Positions 45,108 through 55,680 of a DNA stretch of 64,000 bases are shown piece by piece. The notes beneath the pieces were generated by a model that worked only from the letters and a program-made list of their open reading frames with translations, did no database searches and had not been told where the DNA came from. The DNA lies in assembly GCA_947624645.1 (NCBI GenBank), contig CANQLG010000006.1:1-64000 (forward strand), given 5' to 3'. The translations under genes were made by a program, and so were the position numbers. This DNA comes from Candidatus Gastranaerophilales bacterium (GTDB lineage Bacteria; Cyanobacteriota; Vampirovibrionia; Gastranaerophilales; Gastranaerophilaceae). How positions within the stretch are numbered: the stretch's first letter is position 1; each line of letters opens with the position of its first letter.

Positions 45108-46457
45108 CTAATATTTTATAAGATAATTATCAAGTTCATATTGTGTTACTGCCGTTCTGTAACCCTCCCATTCTTTTAGTTTAGATTGCATAAATTCTTT
45201 GAATATATGTTCACCTAATGCGGATTTTACTATGGCACTTTTCTTCATAAGCATTAATGCTTCATGCAAACTTCCGGGTAAAGTTTCAATTTTGGCTCTT
45301 TTTCTTTCTCTGTCATCCATTTTGAATATATTTTTATCTATATCTAACGGGGGTTTAATTTTTTTTGTAACACCGTCTATAATTGATTCCAAAATAACTG
45401 CTAAAGCCAGATACGGGTTGCAAGACGGGTCAGGTGAACGCAATTCTACCCTTGTAGCATTACCTCGTTTAGCGGGTACTCTTATTAGTGCGGAACGGTT
45501 TGCCAATGACCAAGCCAAATAAACAGGTGCTTCATACCCCGGAACGATTCTTTTATAACTGTTTACAATAGGGTTGGTAATCGCAGTGAAGCTCCTTACA
45601 TGTTCTAATAAACCTCCGATTGCATACAATGCCGTTTCCGATAATTCATGTGCTCTTCTTGCATCATAGAATGTGTTTTTACCGTTCTTAAATAAAGACA
45701 GATTACAATGCATACCCGAACCATTAATACCATATACCGGCTTTGGCATGAATGTTGCGTGTACGCCGTGTTTATTTGCTACTGCCTTTACTGCATATCT
45801 GAATGTTACTATGTTATCTGCGCTTGTTAAAGCATCTTCATACTTAAAATCAATTTCATGCTGACCGTCTGCTACTTCATGGTGGCTCGCTTCTACTTCA
45901 AACCCCATGGCGGTAATGGTTCTTACTATTTCTTTTCTTATGTTTTCACCCATATCTTCAGGAGCTGCATCATAATACCCTGCTCTGTCATGAGTTTCCA
46001 TTATAGGTTTACCGTTTTCATCTTTTTTGAAGATAAAAAACTCTGCTTCGGGACCTACATTCATTTCATACCCTAAGTCCTTAGCTTTTTTCATAACTCG
46101 TTTCAGATTTGCTCTCGGGCATCCTTCAAACGGAGTTCCGTCGGGGTTATGTATGTCGCATATTATTCTTGCCACATTTGTACCCGTTACTTTATCTTCA
46201 CGGAACGGTAGCAGTGTAAAAGTAGTTAAATCAGGATAAAAATACATGTCCGATGTTTCTATATTTCTAAAACCTTTTATTGATGAACCGTCCAGCATCA
46301 TCTCATTATTCAATATTTTATCAATTTGAATAACAGGTACGGACATATTTTTTACGGTCCCGTTTATATCGCAAAATTGAAGCTTTATAAATTCAACCTT
46401 TTTGTCTTTTATAATTTTTTTTATTTCTTCAGGTGTGTATGGTTTCCTTTGTGCCAT
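45108..46457 (-). CDS. glnA: Glutamine synthetase, type I
   Basis: The 449-residue enzyme makes glutamine from glutamate, ammonia and ATP. It has the N-terminal beta-grasp part (KVEFIKLQFCDINGTVKNMSV), SSIKGF, NVGPEAEFFIF, NGSGMHCNLSLF and the adenine/glutamate site SLANRSALIRVP. The length is that of GSI-alpha; I see no clear adenylylation-tyrosine region of the beta type. AAAGGTAAA precedes ATG. The divergent neighbour is nadE, a glutamine user, and the intergenic region carries repeated TTGCA motifs. Confidence 0.97.
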   Translation of the reverse strand: MAQRKPYTPEEIKKIIKDKKVEFIKLQFCDINGTVKNMSVPVIQIDKILNNEMMLDGSSIKGFRNIETSDMYFYPDLTTFTLLPFREDKVTGTNVARIICDIHNPDGTPFEGCPRANLKRVMKKAKDLGYEMNVGPEAEFFIFKKDENGKPIMETHDRAGYYDAAPEDMGENIRKEIVRTITAMGFEVEASHHEVADGQHEIDFKYEDALTSADNIVTFRYAVKAVANKHGVHATFMPKPVYGINGSGMHCNLSLFKNGKNTFYDARRAHELSETALYAIGGLLEHVRSFTAITNPIVNSYKRIVPGYEAPVYLAWSLANRSALIRVPAKRGNATRVELRSPDPSCNPYLALAVILESIIDGVTKKIKPPLDIDKNIFKMDDRERKRAKIETLPGSLHEALMLMKKSAIVKSALGEHIFKEFMQSKLKEWEGYRTAVTQYELDNYLIKY

Positions 46458-46682
46458 AATTTTTACCTTTCTTTTTTCATACTACGATTTTTAATTATAA
46501 TTACATGCTTGCAATTTTACAAGTAAAAATTTCGTTTTTAGCAAAATTGCATTAAAAAAATTGCAAAAATGCCAATTTTTTAGTGCATCTTCTCTTATTT
46601 TTGATGTTTTAATGCTAAACTTAATACTTTTAACAAAAATTGCAAATTTTGACTATTTTTTTTCATATCGGATAATAAAATT
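46458..46682. promoter_or_regulatory. Divergent glnA-nadE regulatory region with repeated TTGCA motifs
   Basis: AT-rich region with TTGCAATTTT (46512), GCAAAATTGCA (46540), AAATTGCAAAAATGCC (46559) and AAAATTGCAAATTTT (46635). The repeats could be binding sites for a nitrogen- or NAD-responsive regulator. No classic NtcA site was found. Confidence 0.4.
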
Positions 46683-48455
46683 ATGAATAAAATAGTACTG
46701 GCACAAATTGATACAATAGCAGGAAATATTAACCATAACAGTCAAAAAATTATTGACTGCATTATTAAGGCTAAACAAAATAATGCCGATTTGATTATAT
46801 TCCCTGAACTCGCACTTATGGGATATCCTTTCGGTGATATTTTTATAAGACATAAATCAATAATAACAAAACAATTACAAGCTCTTGAATATATAACATC
46901 TCTTTCGGACGGCATAACTGCACTCGTAGGATTCGCTGAACCTACTTGGGATGCCAACAAAAAACCGTTCTATAACTCCGTTGCAGTTGCACAAAACGGT
47001 AAAATAATCAATATCGCAAGAAAAAGATTATTGCCTAATTATTCGGAATTTAACGATTACAGGTATTTTGAACCTGCGGATAAATCTTGTGAAATTTTTG
47101 AAATTAACGGCGAAAAATACGGAATTTTAGTCTGTGAAGACAGTTTTAACGATAAATCATTTTTTAAAGGCAATTCCATATATAATATTGATCCCGTTGC
47201 GGAATTGATGAAGCAAAAACCTGATACTCTCATAAATTGTTCTTGTTCACCCTCAAGATGCGCAAAAGAATATCTTAAAAATTCACTGTTCTCAACTATT
47301 GCAAAAAAATATTCCGTTAACTATATCTATGTTAATCAGGCTGGATATGCGGATAATCTTTGCTTTGACGGAAGCTCCAGAATCTATGACAAAAACGGAA
47401 ACATTACGCTTCGTGCTAAAACGTTCGAAGAAGATTTCGTTATTACTTCCGATAATACAGGCAAAATTAATCCCTTGCCGACAGGCATGGATAAAAAAAT
47501 CAATCTGAACAATTTTAATACCGATTATTCAACTGATTTAGACAGAACTTACAAAAGTATTTTATTCGGAATAAAAGAATATTTTTGTAAAAACGGTTTT
47601 ACTAAAGCAGTATTGGGGTTATCAGGCGGATTGGATTCTTCAATATGCGCACTACTCTTAGCTGACGCTTTGGGTAAAGAAAATGTTTGGGGCATTTCAA
47701 TGCCAAGCAGGATAACCTCTTGTCAATCAAAAGATGATGCAAAAATTTTAGCCGATAATTTGGGAATAAATTTTCTTGAAATTCCGCTTGCGGAAACTAT
47801 TGACCCGTTAAAATCGGTATTAAATTCCGCCTTTGACAAAATCAAAACGGATAAATATTCTAAATCAACTACAATAGAGAATTTGCAGGCACGTTTGAGA
47901 GCCACTATATTATGGAGTATTTCTAATGAACATAAGCAAATGCTTCCTATTGCCACCAGTGATAAATCAGAAGCATACATAGGCTATGCAACGGTTAATG
48001 GTGATATGTCAGGCGGATTTGCGCCCATTGCCGATGTTACAAAGACAAAACTTTTTGCTCTCGGGCATTTTTTAAACAAAATCAGACCGCAAAAAGATGT
48101 CATACCTCAATCCATACTTGAAAAACCTCCGGGTGCCGAGTTGAAAATTAATCCCAAAACAGGCAAAACTGTCTGCGCCGAAGAAGAAAATATGCCATAT
48201 GAATTTTTAGACGAAATTATTTGGTTTGTTGAAAATAAAGGATTTGGGTTTGATGATTTATTTAACCATAAATTCTTGTACGAGAAAAAGCATGCTTTAT
48301 CTGATGAAGAAAAAACCGAATGGATTAATAAATTCTTCCGTAAATCACAATTCGCTGTTTATAAATGGCATATTCTTCCGCCCTCGGTTGTTGTTGATAT
48401 TCATTCTATTAATTCCGTGGAATATCGTCAGCCTATTATCTCTTGTATTAATTAA
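46683..48455 (+). CDS. nadE: Glutamine-dependent NAD+ synthetase
   Basis: The 590-residue two-domain enzyme has an N-terminal nitrilase-like glutaminase with the triad Glu42 (FPELAL), Lys114 (RKRLLPNY) and Cys151 (VCEDSF), then an NAD synthetase domain with the pyrophosphatase loop GLSGGLDSS (312-320) and the ATSDKSEAYIGYATVNGD region. It makes NAD from deamido-NAD, ATP and glutamine. No good ribosome site is seen; TATCGGATAATAAAATT precedes the ATG. Its 3' end overlaps the small gene on the other strand by 4 bases. Confidence 0.96.
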   Translation: MNKIVLAQIDTIAGNINHNSQKIIDCIIKAKQNNADLIIFPELALMGYPFGDIFIRHKSIITKQLQALEYITSLSDGITALVGFAEPTWDANKKPFYNSVAVAQNGKIINIARKRLLPNYSEFNDYRYFEPADKSCEIFEINGEKYGILVCEDSFNDKSFFKGNSIYNIDPVAELMKQKPDTLINCSCSPSRCAKEYLKNSLFSTIAKKYSVNYIYVNQAGYADNLCFDGSSRIYDKNGNITLRAKTFEEDFVITSDNTGKINPLPTGMDKKINLNNFNTDYSTDLDRTYKSILFGIKEYFCKNGFTKAVLGLSGGLDSSICALLLADALGKENVWGISMPSRITSCQSKDDAKILADNLGINFLEIPLAETIDPLKSVLNSAFDKIKTDKYSKSTTIENLQARLRATILWSISNEHKQMLPIATSDKSEAYIGYATVNGDMSGGFAPIADVTKTKLFALGHFLNKIRPQKDVIPQSILEKPPGAELKINPKTGKTVCAEEENMPYEFLDEIIWFVENKGFGFDDLFNHKFLYEKKHALSDEEKTEWINKFFRKSQFAVYKWHILPPSVVVDIHSINSVEYRQPIISCIN

Positions 48456-48676
48456 ATATCAAGTTTTTTTTCCACTTCTTCAAATTGATTGTATATATCA
48501 TCCATAAGACGCTGTAATATAACAGAAATATTTGCCATTTCTATATTAGCTATATCAACTTCCTTATTTAATCCGGAATATAACAACTCTACAAGGGTTT
48601 TTGCAAGTCTGATATTAGTCCCTATTTCAATAATTTCATCGTTTGTTATATCCTGAATATTTTTAGATTTTTTCAT
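48452..48676 (-). CDS. Small helical hypothetical protein
   Basis: The 74-residue product is all-helical (NDEIIEIGTNIRLAKTLVELL, then VILQRLMDDIYNQFEEVEKKL) and has no recognised family. Its ATG overlaps the permease stop by 4 bases (ATGA type), so it is translated with the permease. It may be an accessory or regulatory subunit. Confidence 0.55.
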   Translation of the reverse strand: MKKSKNIQDITNDEIIEIGTNIRLAKTLVELLYSGLNKEVDIANIEMANISVILQRLMDDIYNQFEEVEKKLDI

Positions 48677-50229
48677 CTTAAAACTTTATCTTCCGAGTTT
48701 GATTCTTCTACATGCTGCAATTTCAAAGCAACTTGTTTTCTGTTACTTTGATATCCGTACATAAAATATATAACTACACCGAGAACCAGCCAAAGCGGAA
48801 ATAACATAGCTGATGTTTTAACTTCTCGTAATGCAACAATCATTAAACCGGAACAAAATACTATACCGATAATTGGGAACCAAGGACAGCACGGAACTTT
48901 AAACGGTCTTGGTCTGTTTGGTTCAGTTTTTCTTAATAGTATAATTCCTATACAAACGATTACAAAAGAAGTAAACGTTCCGAATATAGCGAGTTCTGCC
49001 GCTACCTGCATATTTATAAATAAAGAACCTATTAAAATTAATATTGTTGAAATTACTGTTATTACCCATGGTGTTTGGAATTTTGGGTGAACTTTTTTCA
49101 TAATCGGAGGTAGAAATCCGTCACGTGCCATTGCATATAAAATTCTTGTTGTACCGAATTGTAAAACCAAAAGTACGGAAGTCAGTCCTGCTAACGCTCC
49201 GATGGCTATTGCACCTGCAAACCAATCTTGACCTATAAAACTCATTGCTGCCGCAATAGGTGCTTTTAAATCTATTTGGCTCATTGGAATCATACCTGTT
49301 AAAACTATTGTAACAAGTCCGTATATTAAAGAACAAATGAGTAATGAGCCGATTAACCCAATAGGCAGATTCTTTTGCGGGTTTTTAGTTTCTTCTGCCG
49401 CTGTTGATATAGCGTCAAACCCAATGTATGCGTAAAATATTGCAAATGCACCCATTAAGATTCCTTTTACGCCAAAAGGTGCAAACGGAGTCCAATTTTC
49501 AGGTCTTACATAAAATGCACCGACACCTATAAATAAAGCAATTACCGCAACTTTTACAAATACCATTATTTTAGCAAAATTTGCAGATTCCTGAATACCT
49601 TTTAATAAGATTAAACCTATTATTGTAATGATTATCATAGCAGGTAAATTAATGCAAAAAGGCATACCTAAAAAATGCGGTATTGATGCATCGGGATTTG
49701 CCGTTACGGCACTGTTATAATCATTTATCAGCCAAACGGGCGGATTTTTCAGCGCTTCAGGTAATGCGGGAAATCCCTCAAACAATTTTATAAGATATCC
49801 TGTCCAGCTTGACGCAACAGCTATTGTACCTATTGCATATTCAAGCATTAATACCCAGCCCATCATCCAAGCAGGAAACTCACCCATTGTTGCAAATGTA
49901 TATATATATGCACTTCCTGATACGGGTATCATAGATGCAAATTCAGCATAACATAATGCGGGAAATATACACGCAATAGCTACAAGTACTATTGATATAA
50001 CTAATGCAGGACCGGCGCCTACTCTTTCCGTTGTACCTATAACAGCAGAACCAATCATAACAAATATTCCGGCACCAATAATTGCGCTAATTCCTAATAT
50101 TATAAGGTCAAAAGCGTTTAAACTCTTTTTTAATCCGCCTGCGGCAGACTGTTCCAAAAATTCATCAGGATTCTTCTTTCTCAACAGGTTTGCCACAAAT
50201 CTGCTTAATAAATTCTGCGGGTTTTGCAT
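48673..50229 (-). CDS. APC-family amino-acid permease (CAT-like)
   Basis: The 518-residue inner-membrane transporter has about twelve hydrophobic helices. The first unwound helix motif LGISAIIGAGIFVMIGSA, the AYIYTFATMGEFPAWMMGWVLMLEY region and YAYIGFDAISTAAEETKNPQKNLP are typical of cationic/neutral amino-acid permeases. Substrate is not readable from sequence. It follows glyQ by 16 bases in one operon. Confidence 0.92.
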   Translation of the reverse strand: MQNPQNLLSRFVANLLRKKNPDEFLEQSAAGGLKKSLNAFDLIILGISAIIGAGIFVMIGSAVIGTTERVGAGPALVISIVLVAIACIFPALCYAEFASMIPVSGSAYIYTFATMGEFPAWMMGWVLMLEYAIGTIAVASSWTGYLIKLFEGFPALPEALKNPPVWLINDYNSAVTANPDASIPHFLGMPFCINLPAMIIITIIGLILLKGIQESANFAKIMVFVKVAVIALFIGVGAFYVRPENWTPFAPFGVKGILMGAFAIFYAYIGFDAISTAAEETKNPQKNLPIGLIGSLLICSLIYGLVTIVLTGMIPMSQIDLKAPIAAAMSFIGQDWFAGAIAIGALAGLTSVLLVLQFGTTRILYAMARDGFLPPIMKKVHPKFQTPWVITVISTILILIGSLFINMQVAAELAIFGTFTSFVIVCIGIILLRKTEPNRPRPFKVPCCPWFPIIGIVFCSGLMIVALREVKTSAMLFPLWLVLGVVIYFMYGYQSNRKQVALKLQHVEESNSEDKVLR

Positions 50230-50245
50230 TGTCTATTTTCCTTTT

Positions 50246-51136
50246 CTATACATTAACGTTTTGTTTTTTTAATAACGGATATCCTAATTCCTTACGCTGC
50301 TCAACGTATAATTGAGCTACCATTGCTGCCATTCTTCTGACTCTATTTATATAATTTATTCTTTCATCTCTGCTGATTACTCCTCTTGCATCCAATAAAT
50401 TGAATGTATGAGAGCATTTTAATACATAATCATACGCAGGAAGCACTATTTTAGCTTCTACGCATGATTCAACTTCCGCTTGGAATAAATCAAACATTTT
50501 AAATAATCTTTCGGGAGTTGAATATTCAAAGTTATATTTTGATTGCTCTATTTCATTTTGCAGATATATTTCTCCGTATTTTAATTCTTTATTCCACATA
50601 ACGTCGTATACGGAATCCACATTTTGAAGATACATTGCGATACGTTCAAGTCCATAAGTAATTTCAAGTGCAACAGGTCTTATTTCAAGTCCGCCTACTT
50701 GTTGGAAGTAAGTAAATTGAGTGATTTCCATGCCGTCAAGCCAAACTTCCCAGCCGACGCCTGCTGCACCCAATGTTGGAGACTCCCAATTATCTTCAAC
50801 AAATCTGACATCATGTTTTGATAAATCAATCCCCATAGCTTCCAAGCTTTTTAAATACAGCTCTTGAGAGTTTTCAGGCGAGGGCTTTAATATAACCTGA
50901 TATTGAAAATAATGCCCCAATCTGTTAGGGTTTTCACCGTATCTTGCGTCAGTGGGTCTGCGGCATGGTTCTACCATCGCCGTATTCCAAGGTTCGGGCC
51001 CCAAGGAACGCAAAAATGTTGCAGGGTTCATTGTACTTGCACCCTTTTCTATATCATAAGGCTGCTGTATTATACAACCATAATCACTCCAAAACTTAGA
51101 TAAATTCAATATTAATTCTTGAAACGTTAAACCCAC
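50246..51136 (-). CDS. glyQ: Glycyl-tRNA synthetase alpha subunit
   Basis: The 296-residue catalytic subunit of the alpha2beta2 synthetase starts [20 protein letters not shown] and has [43 protein letters not shown] and [11 protein letters not shown] place the start at GTG 51136 because AGAGGAC lies just upstream and homologues start there; the frame stays open 14 codons further. glyS normally follows, but here the next gene is a permease, so the beta subunit must be elsewhere. Confidence 0.95.
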   Translation of the reverse strand: MGLTFQELILNLSKFWSDYGCIIQQPYDIEKGASTMNPATFLRSLGPEPWNTAMVEPCRRPTDARYGENPNRLGHYFQYQVILKPSPENSQELYLKSLEAMGIDLSKHDVRFVEDNWESPTLGAAGVGWEVWLDGMEITQFTYFQQVGGLEIRPVALEITYGLERIAMYLQNVDSVYDVMWNKELKYGEIYLQNEIEQSKYNFEYSTPERLFKMFDLFQAEVESCVEAKIVLPAYDYVLKCSHTFNLLDARGVISRDERINYINRVRRMAAMVAQLYVEQRKELGYPLLKKQNVNV

Positions 51137-51232
51137 AATTAATAGTCCTCTTTTCTCATCTTTAACATTGTATATCAAACATGATTTTTTTTAAAACATA
51201 CCTATTGTATTAGATACACTTCTTAAAATCGA

Positions 51233-52309
51233 TTACTTATTAAAAATTCTTCTTATTCTATCAAAAATATTATTGGATAATTTAGTATCAGGTTTTTCAA
51301 AAATTCTATCAAACCACCATTTATATACGAATGAGAAATCAATTTCATTATATATTTCGGGATAATCTTTTTGGAATATAAAATATTTTACAAAATTTTT
51401 TATTTGTTCACTTATCGGTTTATCGGCATTTTCACTCAACCAAAATCTGTCTATACTTAATATTACTTTTTTTATTGAACATTCTCTTGCCAGTTTATAA
51501 AATTGTTTTGCTTCTTCTATATTATCATTTATATTTGGACATAAAATATATTTAAGCATAACATTATCATAAAAAATTTTATTGCCGGCTTGTGCATATT
51601 TTGTTATATTTTCTTTAACTTTTTCAAACATTTTTACACGTTTAATTTTTTCAAATGTTTCTTTTGTACCGCAATCAATTGAACATATTAATGATGCTTT
51701 ATTTGTATTAAGAGCCTTTTCTATACTTTTATTGTAAATTATTCCATTTGTCAAAATTTGAAATTTGCAATTATGTTTTAGTCCAAAATCAATTATATAT
51801 TCGAGTTCATCAGGATATAGCGTGCATTCTCCACCTGCAATTTCTATTAAAGTTTCTTCATTGACCATGTTTTCTTGGGAATTGTTAACATATTCAATGA
51901 ACGGTTTTATATCATAATATTTTTCTTTATTTATTTTTTCAAAAAGATTGATATCTTCACTATCTCCCGTTAAACAACAATATATGCATCGGCAGTTACA
52001 CACAAGTCTTTCTTTAAAAGAAAGTCTTTTAAACGGAATTTTATTAATTAAATTTTTATCAATTTCTATCGGTTCATATAAGTTGCAATTTTTACAAAAT
52101 TCAGGTATTTTACCTCGCTTGCAGATATCTATATACTTATTTCTTAACGTGATATAAGAAGTTAAAATTTCAGGTGAAGTATTTTCATCTGCTTTGATAA
52201 AGTATTTTTCAACAGCGCCATCTTCTTCCCAAATTCTTGAACTGCAAGGTACTATTCTGTTAGAAACGAATTCTATACTTTGAAGCAGAAATTTGCATAT
52301 TTTTACCAT
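51233..52309 (-). CDS. Radical SAM protein, SPASM-less type
   Basis: The 358-residue protein has the SAM cluster CX3CX2C at 104, 108 and 111, an extra CKNC at 72-75 upstream, and IAGGECTLYPDELEYII as the GGE motif. The rest is the TIM-barrel half of a radical SAM core. A peptide- or glycan-modifying role is common in this group but unproven. No partner is adjacent. Confidence 0.75.
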   Translation of the reverse strand: MVKICKFLLQSIEFVSNRIVPCSSRIWEEDGAVEKYFIKADENTSPEILTSYITLRNKYIDICKRGKIPEFCKNCNLYEPIEIDKNLINKIPFKRLSFKERLVCNCRCIYCCLTGDSEDINLFEKINKEKYYDIKPFIEYVNNSQENMVNEETLIEIAGGECTLYPDELEYIIDFGLKHNCKFQILTNGIIYNKSIEKALNTNKASLICSIDCGTKETFEKIKRVKMFEKVKENITKYAQAGNKIFYDNVMLKYILCPNINDNIEEAKQFYKLARECSIKKVILSIDRFWLSENADKPISEQIKNFVKYFIFQKDYPEIYNEIDFSFVYKWWFDRIFEKPDTKLSNNIFDRIRRIFNK

Positions 52310-52400
52310 TTTGTTATTCCTTTTTTACAAAGCAATATAATATTTTATATACAAATATTATAGCAACAGTTTAAAAATTTATTATAAATTTAAAAAAATA

Positions 52401-52432
52401 AAAGAACCAATTTAATTCAAAATTGGTTCTTT
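52401..52432 (-). terminator. gap terminator
   Basis: AAAGAACCAATTT with its complement at 52420-52432 around a six-base loop, T-rich on the minus strand. Confidence 0.88.
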
Positions 52433-52454
52433 GTTTAATACTTTGTTATGAAAA

Positions 52455-53492
<1,038 letters not shown>

Positions 53493-53605
53493 TTATTGTT
53501 CATGTGTATTTATAAATTAAACATAAAGTTTAATCAAGTAAATTATTAAAAAAGAGAACAGGAGAATTTACAAGTGAAAAAATGTAAAAAATAATAAATA
53601 AAATT

Positions 53606-53773
53606 TTATTTTTGAATTTTTTTATCACTTTTAGTAATAATCAGTTTATCATTTTCCATAGTATACCTTACCATATCAGTCTCGGGATTAACATCCAAAA
53701 AACCGAGTATTACCGAATTTATACTTAATGCCCATCCGTTGCCATTTCGCATTAATTTTCTGTCCACAGTCAT
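53606..53773 (-). CDS. AbrB/MazE-like small DNA-binding protein
   Basis: This 55-residue protein reads MTVDRKLMRNGNGWALSINS, then VILGFLDVNPETDMVRYTME and NDKLIITKSDKKIQK. This is the SpoVT/AbrB swapped-hairpin pattern (mRNGNGWALSI, then an LxVNPET turn and a final KLIIT strand) typical of MazE-type antitoxins and transition regulators. AAGGA lies seven bases before the ATG. No toxin gene is adjacent. It is short, and lies alone between gap and DUF2085. Confidence 0.7.
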   Translation of the reverse strand: MTVDRKLMRNGNGWALSINSVILGFLDVNPETDMVRYTMENDKLIITKSDKKIQK

Positions 53774-53942
53774 TGATTTTCCTTACATTGTACTTGACAA
53801 TATAATATATTTTGTAATAATTTATTTCTAATATGACTTAGTATGGTTATATGTAAGTTTTTAAATTTGCAATATACAAAAATTTGACCTTTTAGTATAC
53901 TAATAATATGTAGCCTGCAAGTTCATAAAACGGAGTGAATAG

Positions 53943-54392
53943 TTGAAGTATATAAAAAATACCTTAATAACTTTATTGGCACTATATAGTGCATTCTTTT
54001 GGCTTGGGGCATTGGCAACTCCTTTCCTTTCGCATTTCGAGAGTTATGATTTAAGTGCAAAGTTAAGTTATATTCTTTCAAATGCATGCCACCAAAACCC
54101 GGAGCGCTCCTTTTGGATTTGGGGCTACCCTGTTTCACTTTGTGCAAGATGTCTTGGGGTTTACATAGGGACAACTGTTTCTTGTATGAATGCACTTTTT
54201 AATAAATTAAATATCAATATAAAAGCATTTATAATAATGGTCTTTATTTGTTTGGCAGATATAATACTCAACCTTTTCAAAATAAATACGGGCAATATTA
54301 TAAGATTTTGCACAGGGATTATTATAGGTTTATTAATTACAATTACGGTTAATTTTGTATTAAGAAAAATCGGAGGAAAATATGGAAATTAG
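53943..54392 (+). CDS. DUF2085 membrane protein
   Basis: The 149-residue protein has four hydrophobic helices and the DUF2085 signature ACHQNPERSFWIWGYPVSLCARCLGVYIG, where His and three cysteines could bind metal or heme. The start is TTG 53943, with GGAG seven bases upstream. It overlaps the next gene by 11 bases. Function is unknown in the family. Confidence 0.85.
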   Translation: MKYIKNTLITLLALYSAFFWLGALATPFLSHFESYDLSAKLSYILSNACHQNPERSFWIWGYPVSLCARCLGVYIGTTVSCMNALFNKLNINIKAFIIMVFICLADIILNLFKINTGNIIRFCTGIIIGLLITITVNFVLRKIGGKYGN

Positions 54393-54996
54393 AAAAATAA
54401 TTGCATTTGTTCTTATTATTGCATTTACAAGTTTATTTCCCGCTCAAATATCATCAGCAGATGAAGAAGAACAAACTCTATATCAGTTTATTAAAGAGAA
54501 TAAAGAGTTTAGTGCTAATTTTGAATATCCGTCGTATATTGCATCATCAAATGCTTTAGGGAAAAAATTGCTGCCTGCTCATAGCCCTATTATGATTAAA
54601 AATATAAGTGAAATTAATACAAAAAATATTAAATCAGGTGATACAGTGACATTTATCGTTGCACAAGATGTTACGGATGAAAATGGTAATATTCTGGTAA
54701 AATCGGGTACTTCCGTTAATGCAAATGTCAATTTTGAGTCCAAAACATATATAGGACGTTCCGCTAAAATTACTGTTACCGATTTTCATACCAAAGCTGT
54801 TGATAATACTTATATCCCTCTATCAACGGTTATTACGGAAGCACCTAATGACAAAATGGTTTTATCAATTATGTTAAGCGTGTTTTTATGCCCGTTATTT
54901 CTCTTAATGAAAGGTAAGGACGCAAATATCCCCGCAGGAACACTTAAAACCGTTTATACAATAAATGATACATATATTAAACCCGATATTATGTAA
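54382..54996 (+). CDS. Secreted protein with C-terminal membrane segment
   Basis: The 204-residue product has a signal peptide (IRKIIAFVLIIAFTSLFPAQISSA), a beta-rich middle domain (SGDTVTFIVAQDVTDENGNI, then LVKSGTSVNANVNFES) and a hydrophobic segment near 158-176 (MVLSIMLSVFLCPLFLLMKG). I do not recognise it. The middle resembles capping or pilus-assembly-type beta domains. Its start lies inside the DUF2085 gene after GGAGG, so the two are coupled. Confidence 0.6.
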   Translation: MEIRKIIAFVLIIAFTSLFPAQISSADEEEQTLYQFIKENKEFSANFEYPSYIASSNALGKKLLPAHSPIMIKNISEINTKNIKSGDTVTFIVAQDVTDENGNILVKSGTSVNANVNFESKTYIGRSAKITVTDFHTKAVDNTYIPLSTVITEAPNDKMVLSIMLSVFLCPLFLLMKGKDANIPAGTLKTVYTINDTYIKPDIM

Positions 54997-55027
54997 TATT
55001 TCTTGTTTTTGTTATAATCAATTTATT

Positions 55028-55663
55028 ATGACGACAAAATTTTCAACAAAAACACCAAAAAGCTTTAACATTTGGCGCAAAACATTTCAATATATTGCTT
55101 GCAATACTGTTATCATTAATATGATTAAATCAAAATATAAGATATTAAAAGCAGAGGGAATTGAAAATATTGACAGGTCAAAAAAGTATATTATTGCAAG
55201 TAATCATGTAACAGGTTTTGACCCGTTCTTTATTGCAAATCAATATAAACTTACAATAGCATATATGGCAAAAAAACAGTTGTTTGAAACCTTTTGGTCA
55301 ATGGTTTTAATGGATTGGTGCGGTGCTTTTGCCGTTGATCGTGATAAAGTCGATGTATCTACAATAAAAACTGCCCTATCAATTAAAAAAACAAGTTGGC
55401 ATTTGGGCTTATTTCCTCAAGGTACAAGAAGTAATACGGGAAAACTTGAAAATATAACTAAAGGTTTTGCTTCTATTGCAAAAAAAATGGATATTGATAT
55501 TTTGCCGATAGCTATTATAGTTAAAAATACCGAAAATGGTAAAAAAACTATGCAATTAAAGGCAGGAAAGCCTATTTCCTGTAAAGGAAATATTGATGAT
55601 ATAGTTAATGAATGGGCTAACAGCGTTTGTTCACTTGGCGGTTTTGATTATATTCCGTCTTAG
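55028..55663 (+). CDS. 1-acyl-glycerol-3-phosphate acyltransferase family protein (first copy)
   Basis: The 211-residue PlsC-type enzyme has NHVTGFD (His60, Asp65), FPQGTRS and a GKPI-type end. It acylates lysophosphatidic acid or a related lipid acceptor. I start at ATG 55028, 15 bases after TATAAT-like sequence, possibly a short-leader transcript. A paralogue follows by 17 bases. Confidence 0.82.
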   Translation: MTTKFSTKTPKSFNIWRKTFQYIACNTVIINMIKSKYKILKAEGIENIDRSKKYIIASNHVTGFDPFFIANQYKLTIAYMAKKQLFETFWSMVLMDWCGAFAVDRDKVDVSTIKTALSIKKTSWHLGLFPQGTRSNTGKLENITKGFASIAKKMDIDILPIAIIVKNTENGKKTMQLKAGKPISCKGNIDDIVNEWANSVCSLGGFDYIPS

Positions 55664-55680
55664 GCAGAAAGAGTTTAGGA

